64,000 nt of DNA from Liolophura sinensis (lineage: Eukaryota; Mollusca; Polyplacophora; Chitonida; Chitonidae): positions 39,252,191-39,316,190 of the forward strand of contig NC_088302.1 of the NCBI RefSeq assembly GCF_032854445.1, read 5' to 3'. Below the pieces are notes generated by a model. That model saw nothing but the letters and a program-made list of their open reading frames with translations. It had not been told where the DNA came from and did not search any database. Shown here in pieces: positions 47,311-58,917 of the stretch (its first letter is position 1; every line of letters begins with the position of its first letter). The position numbers and the translations under genes were made by a program.

Positions 47311-48134
47311 GGGGCAATGGACTTTTGAGACGACACGCAAGACAAACAAAAATCTACATCTATACGTGATGCCTGTGCTTACATTTTTTAGTGTATCTTA
47401 CTTTAGTACACGAAAATCTAATTCTTGAAATCACGTGAATCAAGTTAAACGTTGTAAACAGGTTATGGGTATTCCCCGTCTACATGGTATATTTGGGGAA
47501 GCCATTGTAGTTACTGTAATATAACTACAACTCATTGAACTCGTGCAGCAAGGAGACAAGATGGAAAGCGTACGTGCCAGATTTCTGGAACCATCTATGC
47601 AAATGCCCGTCTTTCCTCGGAGGTAATCTTATCGTGAAACGCCATCTTAATTCCTTGTCATTTCAAACGGTCACACCCAGAACTGGGTGATAACTAATGT
47701 CATTCAACTAAAAAGATACGCCTTTTATCTCGCGAGATTTTCATTTCCATCTTGTGTTGGACGAAGACACCGTTTCACCTGCCAGACCGTATGTTGCAGC
47801 AACAGACTGAAAGAAAAACAACGCACAGCTCCTCAGCCTAACTACATGCAGGCGTATATGATCTGGCGATAAGACGATAAGATAAATATTACACATCATT
47901 AAGCTAAATTGGGAATGATTTCTCATCGGATATATTTAATACTTATGGATATGTTTTCATATGGAATCCATCTATCGGTTTATTTTTATTCAACATTTTT
48001 GCGTCAAAACCCCAACACTGTTTCACATGGGAAGGTCGACAATTAAATATGTGAAAGCTTTGGATAACCAAGGAATCTATAGCCAACTATCTAATAAGCA
48101 AATAGTAGCGAATACTATATTATACTTGATACTT

Positions 48135-48710
48135 CCGTGTTTGCATTGTTGAAGCACCTGGTATAATTCCATGCCTGCATTGTTAAAGCACCTGGTATAA
48201 CTCCGTGCTTGCATTGTTGAAGCACCAGGTATAATTCCGTGCTTGCATTGTTGAATCGTCTGATATAATTCCGTGCTTGTTGAAGCGTCTGGTATAATTC
48301 CGTGCTTGTTGAAGCGTCTGGTATAATACCGTGATTGCATTGTTAAAGCGCCTGGTATAATTCCGTGCTTGTTAAAGCGTCTGGTATAATTCCGTGCTTG
48401 TTGAAGCGTCTGGTATAATACCATGATTGCATTGTTAAAGCGCCTGGTATAATTCCGTGCTTGTTAAAGCGTCTGGTATATTTCCGTGCTTGTTAAAGCC
48501 GCAGGTATAATTCCGTGCTTGCATTGTGGAAGCACCTTGTATAATTCCGTGTTTGCATTTTTGAAGCGTCATGTATAATTTCGTGCTTTCATTGTTGAAG
48601 CGTCTTGGATAATTCCGTGCTTGCATTGTTGAAGCGTCAGGTATAATTCCGTGTTTGTTGAAGCACCTGGTATAATTCGGTGCATGCATTGTTAACGCAC
48701 CTGCCTCTTT
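48135..48710. repeat. 28/33-bp minisatellite
   Basis: Units TTGTTGAAGCGTCTGGTATAATTCCGTGCTTG occur with or without an extra CAT(TG) block, so unit length switches between about 28 and 33 bp. Minus-strand ORFs here are repeat translations. Confidence 0.9.
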
Positions 48711-48949
48711 CTTCCATGCTTGATGAACCATGTGGCAATAATGTGAGTGTGATCATTTCAAATCTGCTGGCTGCCGCAATGTTTTTCTTTGAGGGGAGCA
48801 CGAAATGCAGAAGCTGAGGCAATATATAGAATTAACGTCCTCCATCTAGAATCTTGCACTTCTGTACAGTGGAGACATTTAACTGATCGCCTTTACATTA
48901 TTTCATGTGATTGTTTCCTAAATGTGTATCTGACTGCAAAGTTGCCTCT

Positions 48950-49030
48950 CACCATAATGCTGGCCGCCGTCGTGTAAGTGAAATATTCTTGAGAGTGGCG
49001 TAAAACACCGAATAAATAAATAAATAAATA
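48950..49030 (+). mobile_element. SINE 3' tail fragment
   Basis: CACCATAATGCTGGCCGCCG, GAAATATTCTTGAGAGTGGC and (AAAT)n. Confidence 0.8.
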
Positions 49031-49039
49031 TGTATGTTT

Positions 49040-49320
49040 GTATGAAGTAGGATTCTCCTGGTGGAGCCCTCTGTGCTTCTGTAATTCCTTTTACATTGTT
49101 CCCATGTGAGTGTTTGTTAAATGTGACGGCAGCACAGCATTTTGAGTAAATACTCTCAAAAATATGGTGTAAAACGTGTAATAAATTGCAATTCACATCA
49201 CTGCTTGTATTTTTATTTCTGTCTGATTCCTCAGACCCCATGGTGTTAGGGGATTTGTAAATATTCAGTAAGTAAACATTTAAATAAGCAGTTGAAATAA
49301 AGCCCTAACTCCAGGGAGGG
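49040..49320. repeat. Diverged dispersed repeat, copy A (second copy 50490-51230)
   Basis: Shares with 50490-51230 the blocks GTTTATTAAATGTGA-like, TTGCAATT(C/A)ACATCACTGCTT and AAACATTTAAA-(T)AA...CCCTAACT. The second copy is split by the hAT-like MITE. Confidence 0.6.
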
Positions 49321-49367
49321 AAATTGACAACAGACCGTACTCCATCGGTTACCTGAGGATAGAACCT

Positions 49368-50405
49368 GGTACGGTAAGGCAGAGAATCGGCCCCAGAGAG
49401 GTACGCTAAGAAAGTGCAAATTTCAAAATCCAGGCACAGTTCTGTAAATTTCCAAATTAGAAGTATAAACCTTGGCCATAAAAGTTATAAGGCAATAAAA
49501 GAGACCCGCCAAAAAACGCCAATTTTTCGTACAAACGAGGCACTCCGTGTTTTAATTACAGCTTGAAGATCGACGTTAACCATGCAGTAAAATATTTTTC
49601 CTGAATCTTTCATGTATTTCTACTCGCTGTCAAAGTTTCGGTTTGGTTAACGTTTGTCTTCTTAAGCCAAACATTAACTTTATAATGTGATCAGTTTTGT
49701 CATATTTTGACAAGTTTAAAATCCGTCTGCCATAGTCTATCTACTAATCTTCATAGTACAGTGGACTTACGAAGTCACTGTGCAGAGCAGGTTACACCTC
49801 GAGGGTGAGTTCGAATCTTTGCAGGTTCCTTTTTGCCTTTGGAAACATACTTTTGTGTGAGTACAGATATAAGCCGTCTTGCATTAAATAAGTGTTATCA
49901 TTGATTAGCATGGATAAGCTATGGTATTACGTAACGTTTGGCAACTATAGCGAAATCGTACGTGAATCCTGGTTGAAAGCGCATGTGGTCGTCTGGCTAT
50001 CATTAACATTAATATGCGTGGTGGAAGTATTATGATGACAGTTTCATTTCTTTTATATTTATTTAATTAAATTTTTTAGAAAGTTACATTTGTGTGGCAA
50101 TTATTTTCCCGACCCCACAGTGTGTATTGCAAAAAAAAAAGAAGATATTTCAGTGTGACTGACGCAGGCTACCATTTTTCGATTTTATGACCTATAGATC
50201 GCTTCAGTGCATGTTTGGAGCTTTACAAATCGCATGCTTGCCATATAACAGGAAACGAAGAGTAAAACAGAGCTGAAAACAAGAAAAGAAGTAGTCTTAC
50301 GAGTGTGTCAGCAGTTGTCGCTCATACACAGCTATAGTCAGTTTCGCTTCTGGAGGTGCTCAGTTCCTTGCACTGGGACCGACTCTCTGCCTTACCATAC
50401 CAGGT
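49368..50405. repeat. Inverted ~33-bp blocks 1 kb apart
   Basis: ACCTGGTACGGTAAGGCAGA-GAATCGGCCCCAG at 49370-49402 is inverted at about 50373-50405 with a few mismatches. They could be TIRs of a degraded DNA element or independent repeat copies. Confidence 0.45.
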
Positions 50406-50657
50406 CCATTGATCGTTATCACGCGGTTCTGATTTTATTCTCTATGCTGCGCTATTTTATATAATTCAAGCCTGCAAGGATAAACGAGGATTCTGCTAAT
50501 GAACTAAGAATCCGAGGCCTGATTCCTTTGCAGTGTTGCCATTATAACGTTTATTAAATGTGATGACAACACAATAATTTGAGTCATTCTAGACATGAAT
50601 AAATACATTGCAATTAACATCACTGCTTTTTTTTGTTTTTGTTTTTACCTAATTCTG

Positions 50658-51152
50658 TGGAGCCGTCAAAGGGACATGACGGTTTCCTTTTTTTAACTAT
50701 GCATTTTTATTTTTTCCGCTTTTGCGGTCGGAGTTTTACTTTTCTTTATGCAGCTTCTGAATCATTCATGCTTGCTTGCGAAAACGCCTAGCCAACAGCC
50801 GCGCAGCCATTGGATGATTAACTCGGGGCCCGACTTAGTTATGTCTGGGCCCGATATAATCACCCAATGACAATATCACGTACATGAGTGTTCAACAAAA
50901 GCGCGAAACAAAACGTAATCCGACTGATTTATTATGTCAGACCTTTTTGTGGAATTTTTTTTTCCTTCTTCTTTTTTTCTTTTCGTCTTCTAAAAAAAAA
51001 AAAGAAAGAAAAAATCCTACCCGACCTCTATTTGTGGGAATTTTTCTTTGTGTGGGAGGGGGGGGGGGCTGCTTAAAGAAAACCAGAAGCGGAAAAAATA
51101 AAAATGCACAGTCAAAAAAAGAAAACTGCCATGTCCCTTTTACGGCTCCCTA
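50658..51152. mobile_element. Non-autonomous hAT-like MITE (495 bp) with 8-bp target duplication
   Basis: Long terminal inverted repeats of about 85 bp pair 50658-50740 with 51070-51152, sharing GGAGCCGTCAAAGGGACATG-like ends and GCATTTTTATTTTTTCCGCTT. The element is bracketed by direct repeats TAATTCTG at 50650-50657 and 51153-51160, a length typical of hAT insertions. The short ORFs inside are not transposase. Confidence 0.75.
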
Positions 51153-52129
51153 TAATTCTGCAATAGTGCAATGGCTACTTTTTATGCATTTACAGATAAA
51201 CATTTAAAATAAAACCCTAACTAGATTAATCTACAAGGCTGGATTTCACCACTAGCCGTCGTCGCTGATCTGGTTTTAGGTTACACATGCGCACTTGGTT
51301 CAGCTGCGTCCAAGATTTGTCTCCATACTGAAGAGTAAAGAAGCTTTGGGTAATACTGCCACACATACAGTTTAGGTTGTTGATGCACTATAGGGTTTAT
51401 TTCTCCACTGTTATGTTGCAGCTATAGTTAAAACATATCAGAATTTGTTTTATTTTGGATAGAAATGAAAACATTCCCAGTGTTACTGCCCACCCCGCTG
51501 GAGGTTACCAATTTAACGAAATGCTATGACTTCACTTCCAGCATAGACAGCTAAAATTATAGTGATCATATCCTAGGTTCAATTTTTTGACATGTTGTAG
51601 AGAAAAGTGCAAACTGCATGTGGTGGCATGGCATGGTACCACGTGAAAGTTAGGCGACATATATTTTTAGGTTGAAATTGACAAATGTACTACATCAATA
51701 GTAAGGAAAATCAGTGCGCTCGTGTAAGCTTACTCTCCTTGCTGTAGTTTATTACATTATTTTCTCATCCATTCTTACACCGTTAAAAAGAAGAGCTTAG
51801 CGGATCTCCGATGGCGTATATGTTGAACTTCACAGACAGTAATTTCCATCTTACAAACTGATTGAAGAGATAAATAAACATAACAAAAGTGAAAAGCGAT
51901 TCGAAAATGTGAAATGCTAATTAAAATATAGTTAAATCCTCTGCATTTTCACTTTGATCGCTCGTATACTATCAACATTGCTCCTTTGTCTGAAGACCTT
52001 CTAAAAAGATGGTTAGCAACTTATACACGAGGCTGATTTTACAGAGCAAAATTTGGTATGGGTTTTTAACGCTAATTTTTTCCGTCCTGTACATACAGGA
52101 TGATTTATTTTATTAATTTAAAAGCCGGG

Positions 52130-52345
52130 TTACCACTGACCTTCGGCAAGTAACTGACAAACTTTCCCGCGTTGTATATTCAGATTTTAACCAGTCCAAG
52201 CGAACTCAAAGGGTCAGCCATTTTACGTAAAACCGGTTTCCCCCGGGTTGTGCCCGGTTCCCTCGCACCATAATGCTGGCCGCCGTCGTATAAGTGAAAT
52301 ATTCTTGAGTACGGCGTAAAACCCCAATCAAATAAATAAATAAAT
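52130..52345 (+). mobile_element. SINE-like copy with a different head, same 3' tail
   Basis: The head region (GTTACCACTGACCTTCGGCAA, TAACTGACAAACTTTCCCGC) differs from the tRNA head of the main family, but the last ~90 bp (ATAATGCTGGCCGCCGTCG to CAATCAAATAAATAAATA) are nearly identical to it. Confidence 0.75.
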
Positions 52346-52864
52346 TACATAAACTTAAGGACTCTACCACCACTGACGCTTATTTCCACAAAGGATTCGA
52401 AAATTCACTATCCTGAACTGAAATAACTCAATTTAAATGCAATAACTGTTGTGCAGAGGAAGACAATCGTCCTTACCTGACCTCACTGTGTACGTCATGA
52501 GGTTTGTCACGTACGTGACAAAGGACATTAGTTTACTCAACAGACACTCCGGTCGATGGATAAACGACAAAATCTTGACTCCAGGGTTAAACATCAACCA
52601 AATAATTAAACAAATTAGAAAAATATGGTAATAAATACTAAATAACGGAAATTATGACACATGGCTTAACCTAGAGTTTGCACTGGGTATAAGACTGAAT
52701 GGTCCCTAAACCTATATACATTGCATACATTGGTGCAAGACAAACTGTTTTCAGCGAACCCTAATACTATCCAAATGGTCTCATGCATGAGCATCGTCGA
52801 CCGCTTTCTTTGTCACCGAGGTCACACAAGCGGTGAGAGTGTGACATTAATAAAAATTTCACGG

Positions 52865-52960
52865 CACAAGAACGGAATCGAACCCACACACCTCGCGTGT
52901 CCTGTACTTCGATTCAAAAGATAAGCGTCTAAATCAGTCAGCCACAAACCGCTCCCGATA
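52865..52960 (-). other. tRNA-like sequence (pseudo-tRNA or SINE head)
   Basis: The complement reads GGTTTGTGGCTGACTGATTT (box A-like) ... GTGGGTTCGATTCCGTTC (box B). Overall it is Leu/Ser-tRNA-like, but I cannot fold a convincing anticodon stem, so it is not called a functional tRNA. Confidence 0.45.
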
Positions 52961-54235
52961 GAGCATTTTCAGATCACTCAAAAGGCTAAGTTAGATAGAG
53001 GCAGCTGTATCGCAGTGTAGAAGCGTAGAATTTCTGCAACGTTGTCGATGGCCTAAAATCAGTCATTAAACACACTTTACAAGGTCTTTAACTCTTGCGT
53101 CCGTAAAAAAAGGTGTATAGAGAGAGTTTTCTCCCCTGAAACATGACGTCTTATACCGAAATGTATACTGGTAAGCCTACGAATTACGAACAAAGTGTAA
53201 CATGAACAAAATAATCAATCTCTGAGCCAGTTAATGGGATCTTTCGTAGAGGACGCTAACTAAGTAATATTCTGGCGTGTAAGTTAAAGGCCATCAGAGT
53301 ATAATACATGCGGTTCAAGGCAATGGACTTATACACATGACATTCGTTTCATCCATCTTTGATCTGTCTTATTAATGGTATCTTTTCCACTAAATTCCTT
53401 ATTCCTTCTAACTTCCTTATTTTCTGACTTTTCATGAAATCTCACTGTGTTTATTTATATATAGATAAGTAACATGAACATCCTTAACTGCTAATAATGT
53501 TTCACCTATAGGGTTTTGACGATCGGCTTAATAATTGTGTATAGGTATATGCACGTGTTCTTAAACAATGATATCGACACCGAGTTCGATATCTTGGTCA
53601 TTTAGATCGTGCAGCAGCGATTAATCAACCACAGTTTAATAGCATGATTTAAAGGTGCAACATGCACAGGTACAAAACTGGGTCAGTTATGCATTTCAGT
53701 CTTGTTGAGTGGCACATACCTGTAACTCTGATTCATGTTCACTCTAAATACAAACCGCACGACTTTCCGCTACTAGATAGTCTGCGTATTTCCCGACACA
53801 ATCGTATTATACTATACACGTCTACATGTACACCGGGCCTGGCGAGGTGCTGATGAGTTTACCTTTTATCATTCTCACCTTGACCACAAATATGAGGAGA
53901 AGTTGTTCTATTTCCGTACGGGTAGGATGAGTCATGAGTCATGCGGTGACCATTTTCTTGTCCGTGCTAAATGTGAAAGGTTCATTCATGATTTAAATCA
54001 CCTCCATTAGGCCAAAATGCTGGGTCATGCATACTTGCACATAAATACAACACCGGTGACAATCAAAACAACAACCCACCCGCTTACAGGTTCGAACACT
54101 GAGCATGCGCACGTATGTATAGATTTGATTAAAAGTGCTCTTGTATACCTATTTAGATATGTGATAGTTTACGAATTAGCTCACAGCTAAAACAGTTGAA
54201 AAACTGTTAAGTGCAATGTAAAAACGAAAGTATAC

Positions 54236-54275
54236 ATATATACATACATACACACACACACGCATGCATAGAAAT
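54236..54275. repeat. (TACA)/(CA) microsatellite
   Basis: ATACATATATACATACATAC followed by a CA run. Confidence 0.85.
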
Positions 54276-54524
54276 CAGTTACATTTAAGTCCGCATTTTT
54301 CAAGATGATAATATCCCACACTGTACTTATACTAACTGTGTGTCGGTACAAGTGTATACCACTCGTTATACACGAGTCTTTTTCCTCCGTATAATTTGTA
54401 AAGTAATGCCAGGAATACCAATAAATTGCGTGTATATGCCTATAAACAGATATACACACGCATACATCCTGGCTTATAAACAGATATACACACGCATACA
54501 TAGCCTACTGGCCTATAAACGGAT

Positions 54525-54635
54525 ATATTTATTTATTTATTTTGATTGGTGTTTTACGCCGTACTCAAGAATATTTCACTTATACGACGGCGGCCAATCA
54601 AAACACCAATCAAATAATAGATAAATAAATAATAC
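54525..54635. mobile_element. Two SINE tails fused head to head
   Basis: Antisense TTTTGATTGGTGTTTTACGCC...GACGGCGGCC is followed at once by sense AATCAAAACACCAATCAAAT and an AAAT tail, making a palindromic block. Confidence 0.8.
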
Positions 54636-56708
54636 TTTTTATGTAGATATATAAAATATTAATAATAGGTATTCGTCTATGTATATATTCTTGGCCATGC
54701 AGCAAACCTTTGGGGGTAATTGTAAGGTCAAATCAACCACTGAGTAATCTCCGGCATGACCCAGATGAATAGTTCACACTAATTTCACTAACTAAACCGA
54801 AGAAAAACTACAGAATGACAGCGTTTATCATGCTGGAAGGTTATATATACATGATGACTGTGTTACGCATACATACCTGAGCGTAGTAGAATTGTCTCCC
54901 CTCACTTAACCAACTGCGCTCAAAAGCGTGGGCAGCGTTCAGACTTCAAGTTAAATATTATTTCAGTTCAGACTGTCGTTACAAAGTGAGACTGGTACTG
55001 GAGCTTACGTCTAGCTATTTCATTATGAAGCTTTGGACAATACACTGTACCAAATAAAATTAGGAAACAGGACTGTTTCCTTGCTCTAACCTCTCAGTTC
55101 GATTTCACTTAAGGTAACTGAGTCGATCGACGGGAGTTATGTAAGGCCTATATCAAGACCCCATCTTTCTGACGCCGATAAATCCAACGTTTGTTAACTT
55201 GATTTTGACTGACTTCTCTCTCAGCATTATTTCATGAGGTATTCTCCCAATGACGACATGTATGTATGTAGCCGGCTTATTTATTTTCCTGTCATATGTT
55301 GCCTCACCAAATTAAGGTGACTCACAGTATAATGCCCAGTACTTATCAATGCGGGTGCTTATATGCTAGATGGGTTTACCATTGAAGTTGGCTCGTGAAG
55401 ATCGTCGATTTTATAAACTGAACCACATCACAAATTTCAGGCTGTATATGTGCATGGTGTCTTCAGCGGTGTCCGCCAAAAATCTGGAAATATCGCCGAC
55501 ACTTTTGCTTCGAAATTGGAAGAAGGACATCACAGTCTCCAGTATCTCTGGCGCTCTGCTTCTGATTGTGTCTAATTGCGCGTAACCGGAGGCTAGGGGC
55601 TGTATATTCATGGTGTTGAATTAGATAGGATATACGTTGGATACGTTGGATATATATGAACCCATGCAATCAAAGCGAAGCTGAGTTACACATTTTGTTA
55701 TCGACAACTGATATTCTAGCGTGGTACACGATTTGAATACTGATTTCACTCAGTCTTCTAGAACATACCTTGCGTCTTTCCAATATCATTGAAAACTGTC
55801 GACTCCTTCTCTTAGCATGATCCCATCCTATTCTCGTACTTTATATACTTTCTTAGTTCTTTGGTGGTTTGTGTTGTACGTCTTTTGGGGGAATAGGCCT
55901 TGCGATTATTGACCTGGGACGTCCATTTTGGTTGATGGCTAGTATTCGAATGTCTGTTTCGACACATAGAATCGAAATGCTGCTGTCATTTCATCCTTTG
56001 TCCGTTTGCAAATATATTGTTGACGTGATATGTAGCTAACGGGCAATTCACAGTGCCTGTCGCTTTCAATTGAGACGAATGTTTTTGCGGCTATCCCTGA
56101 TCCCGTTGCCCGTTGCCATAGAGATTATGGTTGATATTGCTTTTTCTTGGACTCCATCATCTTATATATATATATGTCCGTCGCTATTCTATAAGAAGGC
56201 TGCATGTCGTCGCCCTTTTTAATACTCACTCATATCCCTGTATATATGACTTAATAGTGCTATTTAAACGCAATATCTTGGCAAATCTTGGCATGGCTTT
56301 CGGTGCCATTCCCATTCTTGAGATGAAAGCTTCAATCCTGGATGGCTAAATTAAATTTGTTAAAATTTCTAATTCGAAAATGCTGATGGTAACCCCATAG
56401 TGGCTTGTTTCCTGGGAGAATGCTGCTTGATGGTGCGTGGCCTTCCAAAGCTATACTCAGCTTGTTTTAACTTGTCTATTTATTTGATTGATGTTAAACG
56501 AAAAATAATCAAGAATTTTGCATATTTAAGAGGCTGGTAAGCTCTGTCGATGGAGGAACCCGGAGTGCCTGGATAAAACCATCGACTTTTGGAAAGTAGA
56601 GGACATACTTTCTCAAACTTGCATATTGGTAGAATGAATGATTATGGCTTAACTTCACTTCACCAATATTGGGCAAACATATCGAGGCGAGGCAAGTAAT
56701 CTGCAGAG

Positions 56709-56902
56709 TATTTTGATTGGTGTTTTTACGCTGTACTCAGGAATATTTTACTTATACGATGGCGGCCAGCATTATGGTGGTAGGAAACCGGAGAGAGCGC
56801 CGAGGAAACCCACGACCATCCGCTGTCGGAAGAGATGGTGGACAGACCTTCCCACATATACGATCAGAGAGGAAGCCAGCATGAGCTGGACTTGAATGAT
56901 CA
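56709..56902 (-). mobile_element. SINE, antisense partial copy
   Basis: TTTTGATTGGTGTTTTTACGC to CAGCATGAGCTGGACTTGAA; the tRNA head is missing. Confidence 0.85.
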
Positions 56903-57532
56903 GCAAAGTATTTCATGTATATACAAGACTACGGTATCGCGTGCTGTTGACATTTTTATAGTGTCACCATGCAATACCTTAATCCATATCCAGGAGATCA
57001 GCGGAGACGGGAGAATATGTCACGAGGTTGGGACAGAACCAGTAACTTTTCGTGTGTCCTATATGAATAGGGAGACTACATTTAAGTTCCCCCTTTCCCA
57101 CCCCACCCGCTGGAAGTATGAAGGTTTATGCTTGATTAAGGTTATAATTTATATACATGTATTTCATTTATACATGCAATAAACTCTTCAAGATCTACTT
57201 TATCATGCGCCGTAGTATATGTGCAACAGAGATAATACATGACAAATGCTGAGAATCGGTCGCGCTACGAACAAATCCGTGGACGAAACATTGGGGAAAC
57301 TTGACGCGTTGCAACAAAACCGATGAGGACTCCGACAAGCCAAGTAGACGCCATCCCATATAAAGATGTTTTTTTTTTTCAGAATATGGAGACGGTTCTC
57401 CAATGTTTCGTGCTGTACACTTCTACAATTAATCCAAATTCTCGTTATGAAACATCAATGTCTAGTTGTTCTAAAGTGTATTAGCTAATACTGGTATTTA
57501 AAGCACTTTTTATATTTAAATTTAATAGCATT

Positions 57533-57804
57533 ATTTATTTATTTATTTATTTGATTGGTGTTTTACGCCGTACTCAAGAATATTTCACTTATACGACGGC
57601 CGCCAGCATTATGGTGGGAGGAAACCGGACACAGCTGGGCGGAAACCCATGACCATCCGTAGGTTGCTGTAAGACTGTCCCCACGTACGGCCGGAAAGGA
57701 AGCCAACATGAACTGGACTTGAACTCACAGCGACCGCATTGGTGAAGGCTCCTGTGTCCTTACGCTGCGCTACCGCGCTAACCGACTGAGCCACGGAGGC
57801 CCCT
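57533..57804 (-). mobile_element. SINE, antisense full-length copy
   Basis: Complete from (ATTT)n TGATTGGTGTTTTACGCCG to GCGCTAACCGACTGAGCCACGG-AGGCCCC. The best-preserved copy; it gives a length of about 260 bp plus tail. Confidence 0.92.
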
Positions 57805-58649
57805 TAAATTCTATTTAAGCAGACAGTGCAGCTGTCCAAAGCCAAAGCATAACAGCAGTTAATTTATAGTTCATATTTAATGCACTATAGCGATATGCTG
57901 GTGTTTTGACAATGCAGCCAATTAAGTTTTGTTCGTAAAAAATCCAATATTTTGCAAATCACATTTAATTTACCCATTTCTTCGTAATGCTGAATTCCGA
58001 TCCTTATATACGTCATACAGGACGCCTATCTTTGCCTTAATGTATAATTTTCATTTTATGTCTATATATTAATCTCCAGAGTCTCCTGCAAGTATACTCT
58101 TTGCAAAGAGACGACCACGCATGGGGCCTTTCTCGGCGCTCACCGAGGATGCGAGTTCGAATCCAGTTTTCGCTGGATCGATTACAGTTTAACTTGTTGT
58201 CTGTATGACGAGCATATATAGACAGTGATCCGGGTGTAAAAATGTTTTTCTTAATAGTCTTGATCCTACTACCGTTTTTCTTCTGTTAACTGTATGGGGG
58301 CTTAATTTGAAGGAAGTATATATGTATTATTGATGTGTGTTATGAAAGCCATTGAATGCATGGTTTTTCAAATAATACCTTCCCTACAGTTTATAGTGGT
58401 TAAAAAACGTTTTCTAATGTAAATACATACATACAGCATTCGAAATGTTCATTTTATACAGCTCTACAAAACAAGCGAGGAGGTACCATCATGCATTGGC
58501 AATTTATTATAGTTCACGCGTTATATCTCAGACTCAGTAGGATATATGAGGCGTACGTCTTTAATTATACTGCAAGGCCATAGGGTTCAGTCAGTGGGTA
58601 ATGATTAGCACAAAATCTCTACGTATGAAAAATGTGAGAAATGTATATT

Positions 58650-58755
58650 TACATATGTGATTGGTGTTTTACACCGTACTCAAGAATAAGTATAGGCTAT
58701 ACGACGGCGGCTAGCGTTGTGGTGGGAGGAAACCGGGCAGAGCCCGCGGGGGGAC
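58650..58755 (-). mobile_element. SINE 3' fragment, antisense
   Basis: TGATTGGTGTTTTACACCGTAC, ACGACGGCGGCTAGCGTTG, then GGGAGGAAACCGGGCAGAGC; truncated. Confidence 0.85.
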
Positions 58756-58917
58756 AAAATAATGTATATTGTGTACCGGTATCTACTATACATAAGCCCT
58801 ATGTATTGCAGTTGCTCGTTATTTTTATTGTTGTTTTAACTTAATTTAATTTTTGAACTGATTTTTTTTCTTTTCTTTTTTTATGATTTTATTTGTTTCA
58901 CGCTGTGGAGATACATA

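Larger units (their letters stand above)
45183..58917. other. Intergenic repeats, no gene recognised
   Basis: Between the listed repeats the sequence is AT-rich with only short ORFs (for example 45481-45855, 55370-55585, 56835-57182) that show no domain, no signal sequence with a matching body, and no splice-consistent partner exons. Confidence 0.55.

Noticed and set aside
48077-48731. Minus-strand repetitive ORFs
   Set aside because: Translation of the 28/33-bp array.
52865-52960. Functional tRNA gene
   Set aside because: Boxes A and B are recognisable, but no sound anticodon stem-loop or acceptor pairing could be drawn.
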